Of a stretch of DNA of 64,000 bases, positions 45,006-53,599 are shown piece by piece; the first letter of the stretch is position 1, and each line of letters starts with the position of its first letter. The DNA is taken from NCBI RefSeq assembly GCF_001953635.1, contig NZ_MEJH01000003.1, positions 1,019,287-1,083,286 of the forward strand, given 5' to 3'. The notes under the pieces were generated by a model, which was not told the DNA's origin, did not search any database, and saw only the letters and a list, made by a program, of their open reading frames with translations. The stretch is from Alteromonas abrolhosensis. Lineage in GTDB: Bacteria > Pseudomonadota > Gammaproteobacteria > Enterobacterales > Alteromonadaceae. Made by a program: the position numbers and the translations under genes.

Positions 45006-45764
45006 TTAACGTGCCAGAAAGCCGCCGTCGACGGCAAGGATATGGCCGTTAACGTAATTGCTGGCTGCGCTCGCAAGAAATACCGCCGCACCTGCTAAAT
45101 CATCACTTTCCCCCCAGCGATTAGCTGGAATGCGGGCACAAATTTCAGCACTGCGCTTTTCATCATCTTGTAGTGCTTGGGTGTTATCAGTTTTAATGTA
45201 ACCGGGCGCAATCGCGTTCACCTGCACATTGTATTGGCCCCATTCGTTTGCAAGCGCTTTGGTAAGACCCGCAATGGCATGTTTACTTGCAGTGTAAGCA
45301 GGAACAGTAATGCCACCTGTGTAACTCAACATTGATGCAATGTTGATGATCTTACCTTGACCACGTTCTACCATTGTCTTACCAATAGTCTGGCTAAGTA
45401 GGAAAGCTGAATCGATGTTGACAGCAAGCACATTCCGCCATTCCTCGAAAGGGAAGTCGGTAGCTGGCGCTCGAAAAATAGTTCCGCCGTTATTCAGCAA
45501 TATGTCGATGTGACCCTTAATGCTTAATGCATCCTCGGCAAGTTTAAGTACAGCGTGAGGCTCGGCGAGGTCGGCGTCCAACGCCATAGCTTGTCCACCT
45601 TCACTTTGAATTTTACGTAGCGTCTCATCACAGCCACCTGGTCTAGAACTGGCACAGATAACAAAGGCACCAGAAGTAGCGAGCGCTAAAGCAAGCGCTT
45701 GTCCTATACCCCGACTTGCTCCGGTCACTAATGCAGTTTTACCTTCAAGGCTAAAGTTGACCAT
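45006..45764 (-). CDS. kduD: 2-deoxy-D-gluconate 3-dehydrogenase / KDG-forming reductase
   Basis: A 252-residue short-chain dehydrogenase. The nucleotide motif TGASRGIGQA is at about residues 15-24, NNGG near 90, the catalytic Ser in ASMLSYTGG, and YTASKHA supplies Tyr and Lys. It reduces the KduI product to KDG. It is first in the operon with kduI and the TRAP genes, and the perfect operator lies about 90 bp upstream. Confidence 0.93.
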   Translation of the reverse strand: MVNFSLEGKTALVTGASRGIGQALALALATSGAFVICASSRPGGCDETLRKIQSEGGQAMALDADLAEPHAVLKLAEDALSIKGHIDILLNNGGTIFRAPATDFPFEEWRNVLAVNIDSAFLLSQTIGKTMVERGQGKIINIASMLSYTGGITVPAYTASKHAIAGLTKALANEWGQYNVQVNAIAPGYIKTDNTQALQDDEKRSAEICARIPANRWGESDDLAGAAVFLASAASNYVNGHILAVDGGFLAR

Positions 45765-45855
45765 GTAATTTACCTTTCACTAAATGGTTCATTGGCGTGC
45801 CGAATTTTATCGACATACTAAATTGAAAAATCTCGTTAACAAAATTTAAAATAAT

Positions 45856-45869
45856 TGCCACCGGTGGCA
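45856..45869. promoter_or_regulatory. Operator of the pectin regulon, between kduD and the DUF4861 gene
   Basis: TGCCACCGGTGGCA, a perfect palindrome identical to the site at 40066. It lies in the 178-bp gap between divergent genes, 92 bp from kduD and 74 bp from the lipoprotein gene, so one site can govern both directions. Confidence 0.85.
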
Positions 45870-45942
45870 TTTGTCAATATATTGTTTATAAATATCGTAA
45901 ATTAGTTAAACACTTTACCAACCGATGGAGAGCATAAAAGTG

Positions 45943-47172
45943 ATGAAATTTAGTAAGATAGGCCTGGTTTTAGTGCCATTTCTGGCAAGTTGCTCACAGG
46001 GTGAAATAAATTCGGCATTGTCTGTTGAGGTTAAAAATTCAGCAGGTGGTGGCAGCGGAGAGCAAGTCGTCGAAATTTCACTTCCTGCTCAATACGCAGG
46101 TTGGAAATTAAAACAGAACGCGTCTGAGTGGGTAGAGAACAGTGAGGGTAAATCTGTTTTACTAGGCGCTGTTTCAGTGGCACCAGGCGCTACTGCGTCA
46201 CTCGAACTTGTACCGCCTGAGCAAGTGTCTAGCGCCTATGTTCAAGACAGAGCGCACGCTGAGCTTTCCGTAAGAACGGGTGGAAAATGGGAAGACGCGG
46301 CGTATAAGGCTGAGGGTTTTTCTTTTGACGAAGTCACTTCGTTCACGTCACCAGCTCAATTAACCGATCACTCCTATTTTTTGCGTTATGAAGGGCCAGG
46401 TTGGGAATCCGATCAAATGGGTTATCGTCTTTATCTCGACTGGCGCAATGCGATTGATGTCTTTGTAAAAACCAACGACAGCGTAGTGTTACCCGAAGTT
46501 GGGCAAGACGGCTATGACAGCTATCACGCTTTATCTTCATGGGGCGGCGATGCGCTAAAAGTCGGCAAATCGCTAGGAGTTGGTGCGTTAGGGCGCCTTA
46601 TAGAAAATGAAGTTCAAGGCTTCTCTTCACAGTCAGTCATGCATTTTCAACACGTCGAGAATACGCACTACCAGTTAGTTTCAAACTCGCAACTGCGGGC
46701 TGAATTCGAGGTAGCCTACGAGGGATGGTCGTCGTCTGAAGCTAAAGCAGACAGTATTGATGTTACTACTCACTACCGTATTGATGCGTTTGACCCAACG
46801 ACCCACATCAGTGTCTCTGTATCGGAGCCTTCGGATAACATTGTCGCAGGTTTAGTAGCGCATGATGGAATGCAAGTGATTAAAGCCGAGCAAGGCGAGT
46901 GGGGCGTGGTAGCCACCTGGGGAGCCCAAAGCATTTTGGCAGATGATGATAGCTTAGGGCTGGCGCTTATTTATCGATTAGACCAAGTTGAAAAGGTATT
47001 CGAAGGTGAATACGACCACCTTGTTTCGTTTAAACCCTTAACGAATTTAGACTACAAAATACTCGCGGTCTGGCCCAAGCGTAGCAGCGATATACAAACA
47101 GCCGAGCAGTTCGAAGACTATCTGGTTAATAAATTAAAAGTGTATAGTCATCCGCTTACCGTGTTGAACTAA
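45943..47172 (+). CDS. DUF4861-family lipoprotein of the pectin locus
   Basis: About 409 residues. The N-terminus MKFSKIGLVLVPFLASC is a lipoprotein signal with Cys17. The body matches DUF4861: HAELSVRTGGKWEDA, SYFLRYEGPGWESDQMGYRLYLD, and later beta-rich segments. The family recurs in uronate and pectin loci; function is unknown, but a carbohydrate-binding or hydrolase role is possible. It is divergent from kduD and shares its operator. The start at 45943 is chosen for the signal peptide; ATG at 45925 is also possible. Confidence 0.85.
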   Translation: MKFSKIGLVLVPFLASCSQGEINSALSVEVKNSAGGGSGEQVVEISLPAQYAGWKLKQNASEWVENSEGKSVLLGAVSVAPGATASLELVPPEQVSSAYVQDRAHAELSVRTGGKWEDAAYKAEGFSFDEVTSFTSPAQLTDHSYFLRYEGPGWESDQMGYRLYLDWRNAIDVFVKTNDSVVLPEVGQDGYDSYHALSSWGGDALKVGKSLGVGALGRLIENEVQGFSSQSVMHFQHVENTHYQLVSNSQLRAEFEVAYEGWSSSEAKADSIDVTTHYRIDAFDPTTHISVSVSEPSDNIVAGLVAHDGMQVIKAEQGEWGVVATWGAQSILADDDSLGLALIYRLDQVEKVFEGEYDHLVSFKPLTNLDYKILAVWPKRSSDIQTAEQFEDYLVNKLKVYSHPLTVLN

Positions 47173-47193
47173 GCTTTATCGATTAATAGTGTT

Positions 47194-47223
47194 AACGGGT
47201 TGCGGCGAGATTCGCAGCCCGTT
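47194..47223 (+). terminator. Terminator after the DUF4861 gene
   Basis: AACGGGTTGCG pairs with CGCAGCCCGTT (one G-U pair) around an 8-base loop, followed by GATTATT. The T tract is short, so it is moderately supported. Confidence 0.6.
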
Positions 47224-47609
47224 GATTATTCCAATCCATTTATCGTCTATTTCCCCCCAAGTTTTCAATTGTTTACCTTTTCACTCAATAACATTCTCAG
47301 CTGGAAACCCTTGAAGCCCAGATTAGTTAGGTGCAACAAAAAATTCATAAACTGACTGAGTGGTTTAGGTTTTCTTGATTATGTATTCAATAACCTCAAT
47401 GATTACAGCGACTCGGTGAACGTTCTCCTACGTTTTATTTCTTCGTACAACCTTCCTTTGTAAACAAAGCTTCATTTTGGTGTCAACTTGCTGTCACCGG
47501 AATGTCACAAATGTCCTCCAGACTTTTTGCCCGCTAAGACCGTTTACTGAGGTAAGCTTTCTGCTTGCCTCCACTCAACATCGAAAACAAGTATAAGCAA
47601 GGAACCATA
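47224..47609 (+). promoter_or_regulatory. Promoter and leader of the PhoX-like gene
   Basis: Together with the preceding terminator this is a 437-bp non-coding gap. It is AT-rich, carries the Pho box at 47479-47508, and a GAGGTAAGC/GCTTGCCTC hairpin (about 47550-47573) in the leader. AAGGAA precedes the start at 47610. No other gene is visible. Confidence 0.6.
47479..47508 (+). promoter_or_regulatory. Pho box (PhoB binding site)
   Basis: TGTCA occurs at 47481, 47492 and 47503, exactly 11 bp apart, and the centre reads CTGTCACCGGAATGTCAC. PhoB sites consist of CTGTCAT-like 7-mers repeated every 11 bp. The site is about 100 bp upstream of a PhoX-family gene, which fits phosphate-starvation control. 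Confidence 0.8.
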
Positions 47610-49466
47610 ATGAAAAGCGAAACTCTTCGTGGAATAAAGTATTCAGCGATAGCATTGGCTGTAACACTAGGAATGACTGCCTGTTCACTAGAAGGTGACG
47701 ATGGCGAAGATGGCGTTCAAGGCCCGGTGGGAGAGCAAGGCCCAATAGGAGAGCAAGGTCCAGTAGGCGAGCAGGGTCCTCAAGGTGATAGTGCAGGTAC
47801 GCTAACACGTATCGCTACGGTTCCACTTGGCGCAGAAGTAACAGGCATATTCTTAACCGACGAAGGTGATTTATTTTTTAATGTTCAGCACCCGTCGGGC
47901 ACTAATGCAGCAACAACCAGTGTAAATGCAATGCCTATCAACACAGGTACAGTGGGCGTGCTTGCCGGTGCTAACTTCAATAATCTTCCTGTTACATTAC
48001 CAAATTCACCTGTTCCAAGCTCAGATGAAGAAAAAGAGCTGGTTATTTCCGCTATTGGTCAATATCAAGTTCTCGGGCAAACGGGCGACACTTTCGGTAC
48101 TGACCTACCAGAAGGCTTAGGTCACATCTACACGTTGGATGGCGAAGAGTTGGTTCTTGAAAATGACATGCCTGACTTTAACGGCTTCATCTCAACCGCC
48201 GAAGGCGAAGGTTACCTTTTCTCGAACTGGGAAGAGCTGCCTGGCGGTATGAGCCGCATGAAAGTTGAAAAAGACGAGTTTGGTATGTGGGAAGTAACTG
48301 AAGCCATGATGCTGGATTTCTCGCCTGTGTGGGGAACGGCGGCAAACTGCTTTGGTTCAATGTCACCGTGGGGTACACCGCTTACTTCTGAGGAGTGGGT
48401 TGTTGATTCGGCGGTGGATACGACAACATCACCAAGCTGGAATAACCCAGAGGCGGTTGCTACAGATGCGCGCTTAGGTCGTATGTGGCAAATGACGGCG
48501 CCAGATGCGCCAAACCCTTACAACTATGGCTACATTGCGGAAGTAACAGAACCGTTGGCTGATGAGCCGGTTATTGTTAAGCATTTTGCGATGGGCCGTT
48601 ATGAGCACGAAAACTCAACGGTCATGCCTGACGGCAAAACGGTTTACCTTTCTCAAGATGATACGGGAGGCGTACTGTTTAAGTTTGTCGCAGACACAGC
48701 TGAAGACTTATCTGCAGGTACCCTCTACGGCGCTAAGCTTACTCAGGATGCAGGTCAAAATGATCCAGCAACTACTGGCTTTGCGGTTGAATGGGTGGAA
48801 TTAGCCAGCGGTGACAACCTGACTATTCGCGCATGGATTGATGAATACAATGGAATTGGTACCGACGATTACGTAGATGGCCAAAGCTCTTACATCACTA
48901 TGGCCGACGTTCAGGCGTGGGCTGATGGCGATGCGACCTATCCAACAGTAGAGGAAGGTGGCTCTAGCGTAACTGCAGGTCAACCTATGGATAACCGCGT
49001 TGCGTTCTTAGAAAGCCGTGCGGCGGCCCGTCTCAAAGGGGCTACCGCAGAGTGGAGAAAACTGGAAGGTATCTCAATCAACCAGAAACGCGCAAAAGAA
49101 GCGGTTGAAGGTGTAGATACTATCGAAGGTGAAGTGGTACAGAATGCTTACCTTTACATCGGCATTGCAGATATCGACAACACAATGATCGACGGTGAAG
49201 GCGATATGCAGCTTTCAACTCGTGTTAAAGACTGTGGTGGCGTTTATCGTGCCAAGCTTGAAGAAGGCTACAACATTTCTCGAATCGAACCCGTAGTAAT
49301 GGGTGGGACATACCGTTCAAGCCTAACCGGCGCGGAGCGTTGCGACGTTGAGCAGCTATCTCAACCCGATAACGTAGTGGTGATGAACGACGGCCGTATT
49401 CTTATCGGTGAAGACGGTTTCCAAGAAAACAACACGCTGTGGATGTATGAGCCAGCAGATAAGTAA
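47610..49466 (+). CDS. PhoX/DUF839-family phosphatase-like lipoprotein with collagen-like linker
   Basis: About 618 residues. The signal peptide ends in a lipobox (MTAC, Cys25), followed by an acidic tract and a collagen-like GPxGEQ repeat (about residues 35-57), then a large beta-propeller-like DUF839 region. Characteristic stretches are GRYEHENSTVMPDGKTVYLS, then QDDTGGVLFKF and NAYLYIGIADIDN. Standard PhoX is exported by Tat; this one looks Sec/lipoprotein. It probably frees phosphate from organic esters. A Pho box lies upstream and a terminator follows directly. Confidence 0.85.
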   Translation: MKSETLRGIKYSAIALAVTLGMTACSLEGDDGEDGVQGPVGEQGPIGEQGPVGEQGPQGDSAGTLTRIATVPLGAEVTGIFLTDEGDLFFNVQHPSGTNAATTSVNAMPINTGTVGVLAGANFNNLPVTLPNSPVPSSDEEKELVISAIGQYQVLGQTGDTFGTDLPEGLGHIYTLDGEELVLENDMPDFNGFISTAEGEGYLFSNWEELPGGMSRMKVEKDEFGMWEVTEAMMLDFSPVWGTAANCFGSMSPWGTPLTSEEWVVDSAVDTTTSPSWNNPEAVATDARLGRMWQMTAPDAPNPYNYGYIAEVTEPLADEPVIVKHFAMGRYEHENSTVMPDGKTVYLSQDDTGGVLFKFVADTAEDLSAGTLYGAKLTQDAGQNDPATTGFAVEWVELASGDNLTIRAWIDEYNGIGTDDYVDGQSSYITMADVQAWADGDATYPTVEEGGSSVTAGQPMDNRVAFLESRAAARLKGATAEWRKLEGISINQKRAKEAVEGVDTIEGEVVQNAYLYIGIADIDNTMIDGEGDMQLSTRVKDCGGVYRAKLEEGYNISRIEPVVMGGTYRSSLTGAERCDVEQLSQPDNVVVMNDGRILIGEDGFQENNTLWMYEPADK

Positions 49467-49490
49467 GTTTTCTTTTTAATTTAAAATTTG

Positions 49491-49516
49491 CCGGGTGTTT
49501 ATACACCCGGATTTTT
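49491..49516 (+). terminator. Terminator between the PhoX-like and di-heme genes
   Basis: CCGGGTGT pairs with ACACCCGG around TTAT and is followed by ATTTTT. It ends only 15 bp before the next start codon, so it may tune readthrough into the downstream gene. Confidence 0.8.
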
Positions 49517-49530
49517 CCGTTGTGACGATT

Positions 49531-51273
49531 ATGAAAATGTTAAAAATAACTTCAGGTGTAGGCATTCTGCTTTCACTACTTATCAGTGCAGGATGTACCG
49601 AGGACACGGGGGCTGATGTAAGCAATCAGTCAAATTACGACCTAAGCTCATCTCGCTACACCGATGATGCACAAGCGCCTTCATCTACTCAGAAAAAGAC
49701 CGACAGCGCGCACACTTACCCTTATCAAGAAGGCGATGCTATTCCCGCTCTGGCATATATTGAACACAATGAAGTGTATAACCCTGAATCGGTTATTCCT
49801 CCCCAGTGTTACACAAAAACGGAAGGCGTTAACAACCCGTGTTACGCATGCCATCAAAGTTACGATTCAATGGAAAAGCGTCCTAATCAAATGGGTGATG
49901 GCACGCTACAGGGTAACTACGAATTTTCTGATGTAGGGTTAACAAACAGCTGGAAAAACCTGTTTATTGACCGTACATCACTAATTGCGGGCATTGATGA
50001 TGCCACGATTAAGAAATATATAGCGCAAGACAACTATACCGATTCGCTTAACAATGACGCCATGCCAGATTACATGCGTATTGAAAATTTGAGCGCTGCT
50101 GCCGAAGCGTTTGACGGCGACGGTTTTGCTAAAGATGGCAGTGGATGGGTGTCGTATAATTACAAGCCATTCCCAAGTACCTTCTGGCCAACTAACGGGT
50201 CAACCGGCGATGCGATGATCAGGCTTCCTGAAAGCTTTCAAACGCTAAAAGGCGAGTATAATAAGGCTATCTATACACTGAACCTAAGCTTGGTTGAAAT
50301 GGCGCTTAAAGAGCTGGATACGTTAACCGTGGCGCCGGTCAACGAATTAGCGTTGAACCTTGACGTAAACCAAGACGGAAAACTAACTAATTCAGTGACT
50401 GAAATCGCTCGTTTGTCGCATTATGTTGGTGACGCAAGCGATGTTCCGCTAGCGCACATGCTTTACCCCGAAGGTACAGAATTCTTACATACCGTGCGCT
50501 ATATTGGCGTGGATGAAAACGGAAATATTTATAACGCGCCGCGTATGAAAGAAGTGCGCTACATGAAAAAACATATGTTTAGAAGCAGAGAAAGTTTAGC
50601 GTCTGCCTATTATGCGGAAGCAAAAGATAAGCATTTTGAAAAGCTGCCTCAAACCCGCTACTTAGGTGAAAAAGGGATAGACAACGGCTTTGGCTGGACA
50701 ATTAATGGCTTCATTGAAAATGAGCAGGGCGAACTTCGCGCGCAGCACGACCAAGAGCTTGCTTTTTGCAATGGCTGTCACAAAACCGTTGGGTCAACCT
50801 TTGACCAAACATTTTCATTTGCACGGAAAGTACCTGGAGAAGCGGGGTGGGGCTATATAAACCTGCGTGAAATAGAAGATGTGCCAAATATCAACGAGGA
50901 AAAAGGCGAGTTTCTCACTTACATGGAGCGCGTAGGCGGTGGCGATGAGTTTCGTCAAAACGGTGAAATGCTGGCGAAGTGGTTTGATGAAAAAGGCATG
51001 GTTAAGGCAGAAGAAGTGCAGCGTGCTAATTCAGTATACGACATCATTACCCCTTCTCCCGAGCGTGCCTATGCGTTGAATAAGGCCTATTTAACGATAG
51101 TGAAAGAGCAAAGCTATTTGTTTGGACGTGATGCAACGATAACCGAAGCAACTAACGTGTTGAGTACTATTGATGCCAAACAGCCACCGCTTAAGTCTGA
51201 ACATCGTTTCAAGTGGGATATGCGCCTGAACTGGCAACAAGAAAAAACAAGCGCTATTGCAGAAGCTCGGTAG
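49531..51273 (+). CDS. Di-heme c-type cytochrome-like lipoprotein
   Basis: About 580 residues. The signal peptide ends in a lipobox (ISAGC, Cys22). Two heme c motifs are present: CYACH (about residues 106-110) and CNGCH (about 413-417). Other stretches such as YNYKPFPSTFWPTNGSTGDA and a FDGDGFAKDGSGWV segment are distinctive but not assignable to a named family. It follows the PhoX-like gene with a terminator between them and may share its phosphate control through readthrough. Its electron partner is unknown. Confidence 0.8.
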   Translation: MKMLKITSGVGILLSLLISAGCTEDTGADVSNQSNYDLSSSRYTDDAQAPSSTQKKTDSAHTYPYQEGDAIPALAYIEHNEVYNPESVIPPQCYTKTEGVNNPCYACHQSYDSMEKRPNQMGDGTLQGNYEFSDVGLTNSWKNLFIDRTSLIAGIDDATIKKYIAQDNYTDSLNNDAMPDYMRIENLSAAAEAFDGDGFAKDGSGWVSYNYKPFPSTFWPTNGSTGDAMIRLPESFQTLKGEYNKAIYTLNLSLVEMALKELDTLTVAPVNELALNLDVNQDGKLTNSVTEIARLSHYVGDASDVPLAHMLYPEGTEFLHTVRYIGVDENGNIYNAPRMKEVRYMKKHMFRSRESLASAYYAEAKDKHFEKLPQTRYLGEKGIDNGFGWTINGFIENEQGELRAQHDQELAFCNGCHKTVGSTFDQTFSFARKVPGEAGWGYINLREIEDVPNINEEKGEFLTYMERVGGGDEFRQNGEMLAKWFDEKGMVKAEEVQRANSVYDIITPSPERAYALNKAYLTIVKEQSYLFGRDATITEATNVLSTIDAKQPPLKSEHRFKWDMRLNWQQEKTSAIAEAR

Positions 51274-51304
51274 CGCTTGTTTATTTAGCAGATAATGCTC
51301 GCGG

Positions 51305-51898
51305 CTAGATGTTGGCCGCGGGTAAAATTTCAAACTGTATTGGTTTGTAACGGAAGTTATTTGACTCGCCCGCTGAGCATGCAGTTAACCCGACGATCAA
51401 ATCCATTTTTGCTTCAAAGATTGTGTAATCACCGGCTTTGGACTTTGGAGGAAGAACGGATATTTTACCTTTGGCGTCTACCTCCACATTCATAAAGGTG
51501 TTGAATGTGGTACAAACGTGATGCTCTGGGATGTCAAATTCTGAAAAAGCCGCGACCAAATTACCGTGGCACCCGGGTACTGGCTCTTCATTGGGGTAAA
51601 AATGTTTAAACGTGTCAACACTGCAAGGCGTTAAAAGAAAGTCATGGTCTTCTACAGTGTCTTCAATAATTTCGAACATCACATTACTTTGATTAGAGTA
51701 TAGCAAGCTGCCTTTTTTGAATTGGATGCTTTCATTGTAATCTAAGCTTCGTCCTGAAGAGATAAACTCCTTTTTATCATGTTCATTGAACGCATAAAGA
51801 TCGGCCACTTGTTCACCTTCTGGGTCAATAACTTTAAGTCTTTCCCCTTTTTTCATAGTAAATGCAGTGCCGCTTCTTGGCTGTATAGTTTGTATCAT
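51305..51898 (-). CDS. DUF1989 (urea carboxylase-associated) family protein
   Basis: A 197-residue protein of the DUF1989 family, often annotated as urea-amidolyase-associated. Visible motifs are GTAFTMKKGERLKVIDPEGEQVADLYAFN, LLTPCSVDTF, GCHGNLVAAF and CTTFNTFMNVEVD. No urea carboxylase or allophanate hydrolase is nearby. It is third in the GT2-YqcI-DUF1989 operon, 29 bp after the YqcI/YcgG stop. Members have been linked to ethylammelide- or guanidine-type metabolism only by context; the reaction here is unknown. Confidence 0.85.
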   Translation of the reverse strand: MIQTIQPRSGTAFTMKKGERLKVIDPEGEQVADLYAFNEHDKKEFISSGRSLDYNESIQFKKGSLLYSNQSNVMFEIIEDTVEDHDFLLTPCSVDTFKHFYPNEEPVPGCHGNLVAAFSEFDIPEHHVCTTFNTFMNVEVDAKGKISVLPPKSKAGDYTIFEAKMDLIVGLTACSAGESNNFRYKPIQFEILPAANI

Positions 51899-51927
51899 TG
51901 TATGACTTGTCCCATTTTTCTTAAAGT

Positions 51928-52593
51928 TTAGTGCTTAACCCGCTTGAACGGGCACTCCCAGTTTTCGGAATGTTTTACACCACTATATTGATATACCTCT
52001 GAGCTATCACCATGGTTTGCGAGTAACTCGTTTTTACTTCCGCAGTACGCGGTATCTCGTTTACGAATGTGGTCTCTGAATGCTTCAAAACGCTTCTGCT
52101 TTCTCAACATGTCAAATTGCTCGTGTAAATTAAAAACGATGGCAGGGTAGGGAAATCGGCGGCTTTTTCTTGATGCATTTGGATGCAGTCCAACTACAAA
52201 GAAACCTTTTCCGCCTAAACTCAAGCTAAACTGAGCGTTATGAGGGTCGCTAGATACCTTACTATCCCAAGGTTTTAAACAAGCGTCAATCTCGTGTAAA
52301 CGCTGTAATTTTTCCCATAAAACCTGATCAAATTCAGTTTCGCTAATCGTATCTGGAAGCTCAAAAGTTGCGACCAAAGAAGAGAACATATCCCGTTCGA
52401 GATCAAACGACTCTACAAATTGGTGGATTGACGCCAACATATCTGTCTCATTGTGAGGACAGCGAATATCGTCGTATTGGTTCACGTGAATTTGGCTTTT
52501 ATTGAGGGCTGTTTTTGCTCCGACGCAGGGGAAATCAGTTTCCCCTACAAATGACAAAAAGCGCTTGGTTAAATTCGGTTTCATTAAAGACAT
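51928..52593 (-). CDS. YqcI/YcgG-family protein (GntA-like heme-dependent N-hydroxylase family)
   Basis: A 221-residue protein. Conserved patterns are FPCVGAKTAL, GLHPNASRKSRRFPYPAIVF and NLHEQFDMLRKQKRFE, diagnostic of YqcI/YcgG. The family includes GntA, a heme-dependent N-hydroxylase in guanitoxin formation, so oxidation of a guanidine or amine is possible. A GGGAG site lies before the ATG. It is 22 bp after the glycosyltransferase gene and 29 bp before the DUF1989 gene, so the three are likely co-transcribed. Confidence 0.85.
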   Translation of the reverse strand: MSLMKPNLTKRFLSFVGETDFPCVGAKTALNKSQIHVNQYDDIRCPHNETDMLASIHQFVESFDLERDMFSSLVATFELPDTISETEFDQVLWEKLQRLHEIDACLKPWDSKVSSDPHNAQFSLSLGGKGFFVVGLHPNASRKSRRFPYPAIVFNLHEQFDMLRKQKRFEAFRDHIRKRDTAYCGSKNELLANHGDSSEVYQYSGVKHSENWECPFKRVKH

Positions 52594-52615
52594 TCCATAT
52601 CTCCCTGAAAGCGTT

Positions 52616-53599
52616 TTATGCCGTCGTGCTTAAAAGGTCAGAGCCTTTCTCCGGCGAATGAAAAGAGGTAAATTCAACATTGTCTTGGGCGTTGGTTACC
52701 GTTAAATGTTCCACAGGCGCCCCCGCCTTGTCTTCATCTTCCTGTTGAGGGAGTTGCTTGATTTTGATGCCGTTTAGCTTGAAATCAGCGTTGATAAAGC
52801 CTTCCTTAGCATAAGCGTTTAATACGCTGACACATGGATAGAAGCCCCATTTCGAGTGAAAACGCTGAGCGTTGTGAACAAAATCTAGAAGATGGTGCAC
52901 CGGGCACTGATAATTAGGTCGGTGAGGCGCAAATGTGCGCGTGGGTAATTGTTCTAAAGAAAAACCTAACGCTCTACAGTTTGTAAAGAAATCTTCGTCG
53001 TTTAGTCCGAAACCCGCGTAGCCTTCATCGAAGCCGCCGGTTTTTTGAAAGTCTGCCTTACGAATAAAAAACACTGTAGAACAAATACTATCGTCACTAA
53101 ACTTTCCATGATTAATTTCCTGTTCTCTTGAAGGGATTTCATTATTGTCATCGTCAGGTAACGTATCGTCGTTACTTGCTAGATAACCAATTTGTTTTTC
53201 GTCTTTTGAAATCTGTAAATATGGCTTGCTGCATCGCTCGTTGGGTAAAAACACCACTGACGTGAACACTACAGTATTGTCACGAAGTGCTAACAATCCG
53301 TCCTTAAATAGCGAAGGAGCCACAACCGCATCTACGTTTAAATAAACTAAACTCGCGTGCTTAGCCGCTAACATTCCCTTATTGCGAGCTTTCGCAATGG
53401 GAAGCGCGTCTTGCGTCGCAAATTTGTGAACAATGTCAAACTTATCGCTACGAACGAGTGACAGGTCGGAAGGTGGTGCCATCCAAACTATTACCAACTC
53501 GTCTGGGGTTGGAGAGCATTGCTCAAGCTGAGTAATCAAATTGCTGAGCTTCTCCGTTCTATTTTTAACAATAGTGACTGCACTTATTGGTGAACGCAT
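52616..53599 (-). CDS. Family 2 glycosyltransferase with galactosyltransferase-like C-terminus
   Basis: A 327-residue GT-A enzyme. The nucleotide-sugar region is AVTIVKNRTEKLSNLITQLE near the start, a metal-binding acidic stretch is VYLNVDAVVAP (about 89-99), and the acceptor-side motif is GGFDEGYAGFGLNDEDFFTN, as in Glyco_transf_7C proteins. A GGGAGGAAGAG site precedes the ATG. It leads the operon with the YqcI/YcgG and DUF1989 genes. Its acceptor might be a small molecule made by its neighbours; this is inference. Confidence 0.87.
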   Translation of the reverse strand: MRSPISAVTIVKNRTEKLSNLITQLEQCSPTPDELVIVWMAPPSDLSLVRSDKFDIVHKFATQDALPIAKARNKGMLAAKHASLVYLNVDAVVAPSLFKDGLLALRDNTVVFTSVVFLPNERCSKPYLQISKDEKQIGYLASNDDTLPDDDNNEIPSREQEINHGKFSDDSICSTVFFIRKADFQKTGGFDEGYAGFGLNDEDFFTNCRALGFSLEQLPTRTFAPHRPNYQCPVHHLLDFVHNAQRFHSKWGFYPCVSVLNAYAKEGFINADFKLNGIKIKQLPQQEDEDKAGAPVEHLTVTNAQDNVEFTSFHSPEKGSDLLSTTA

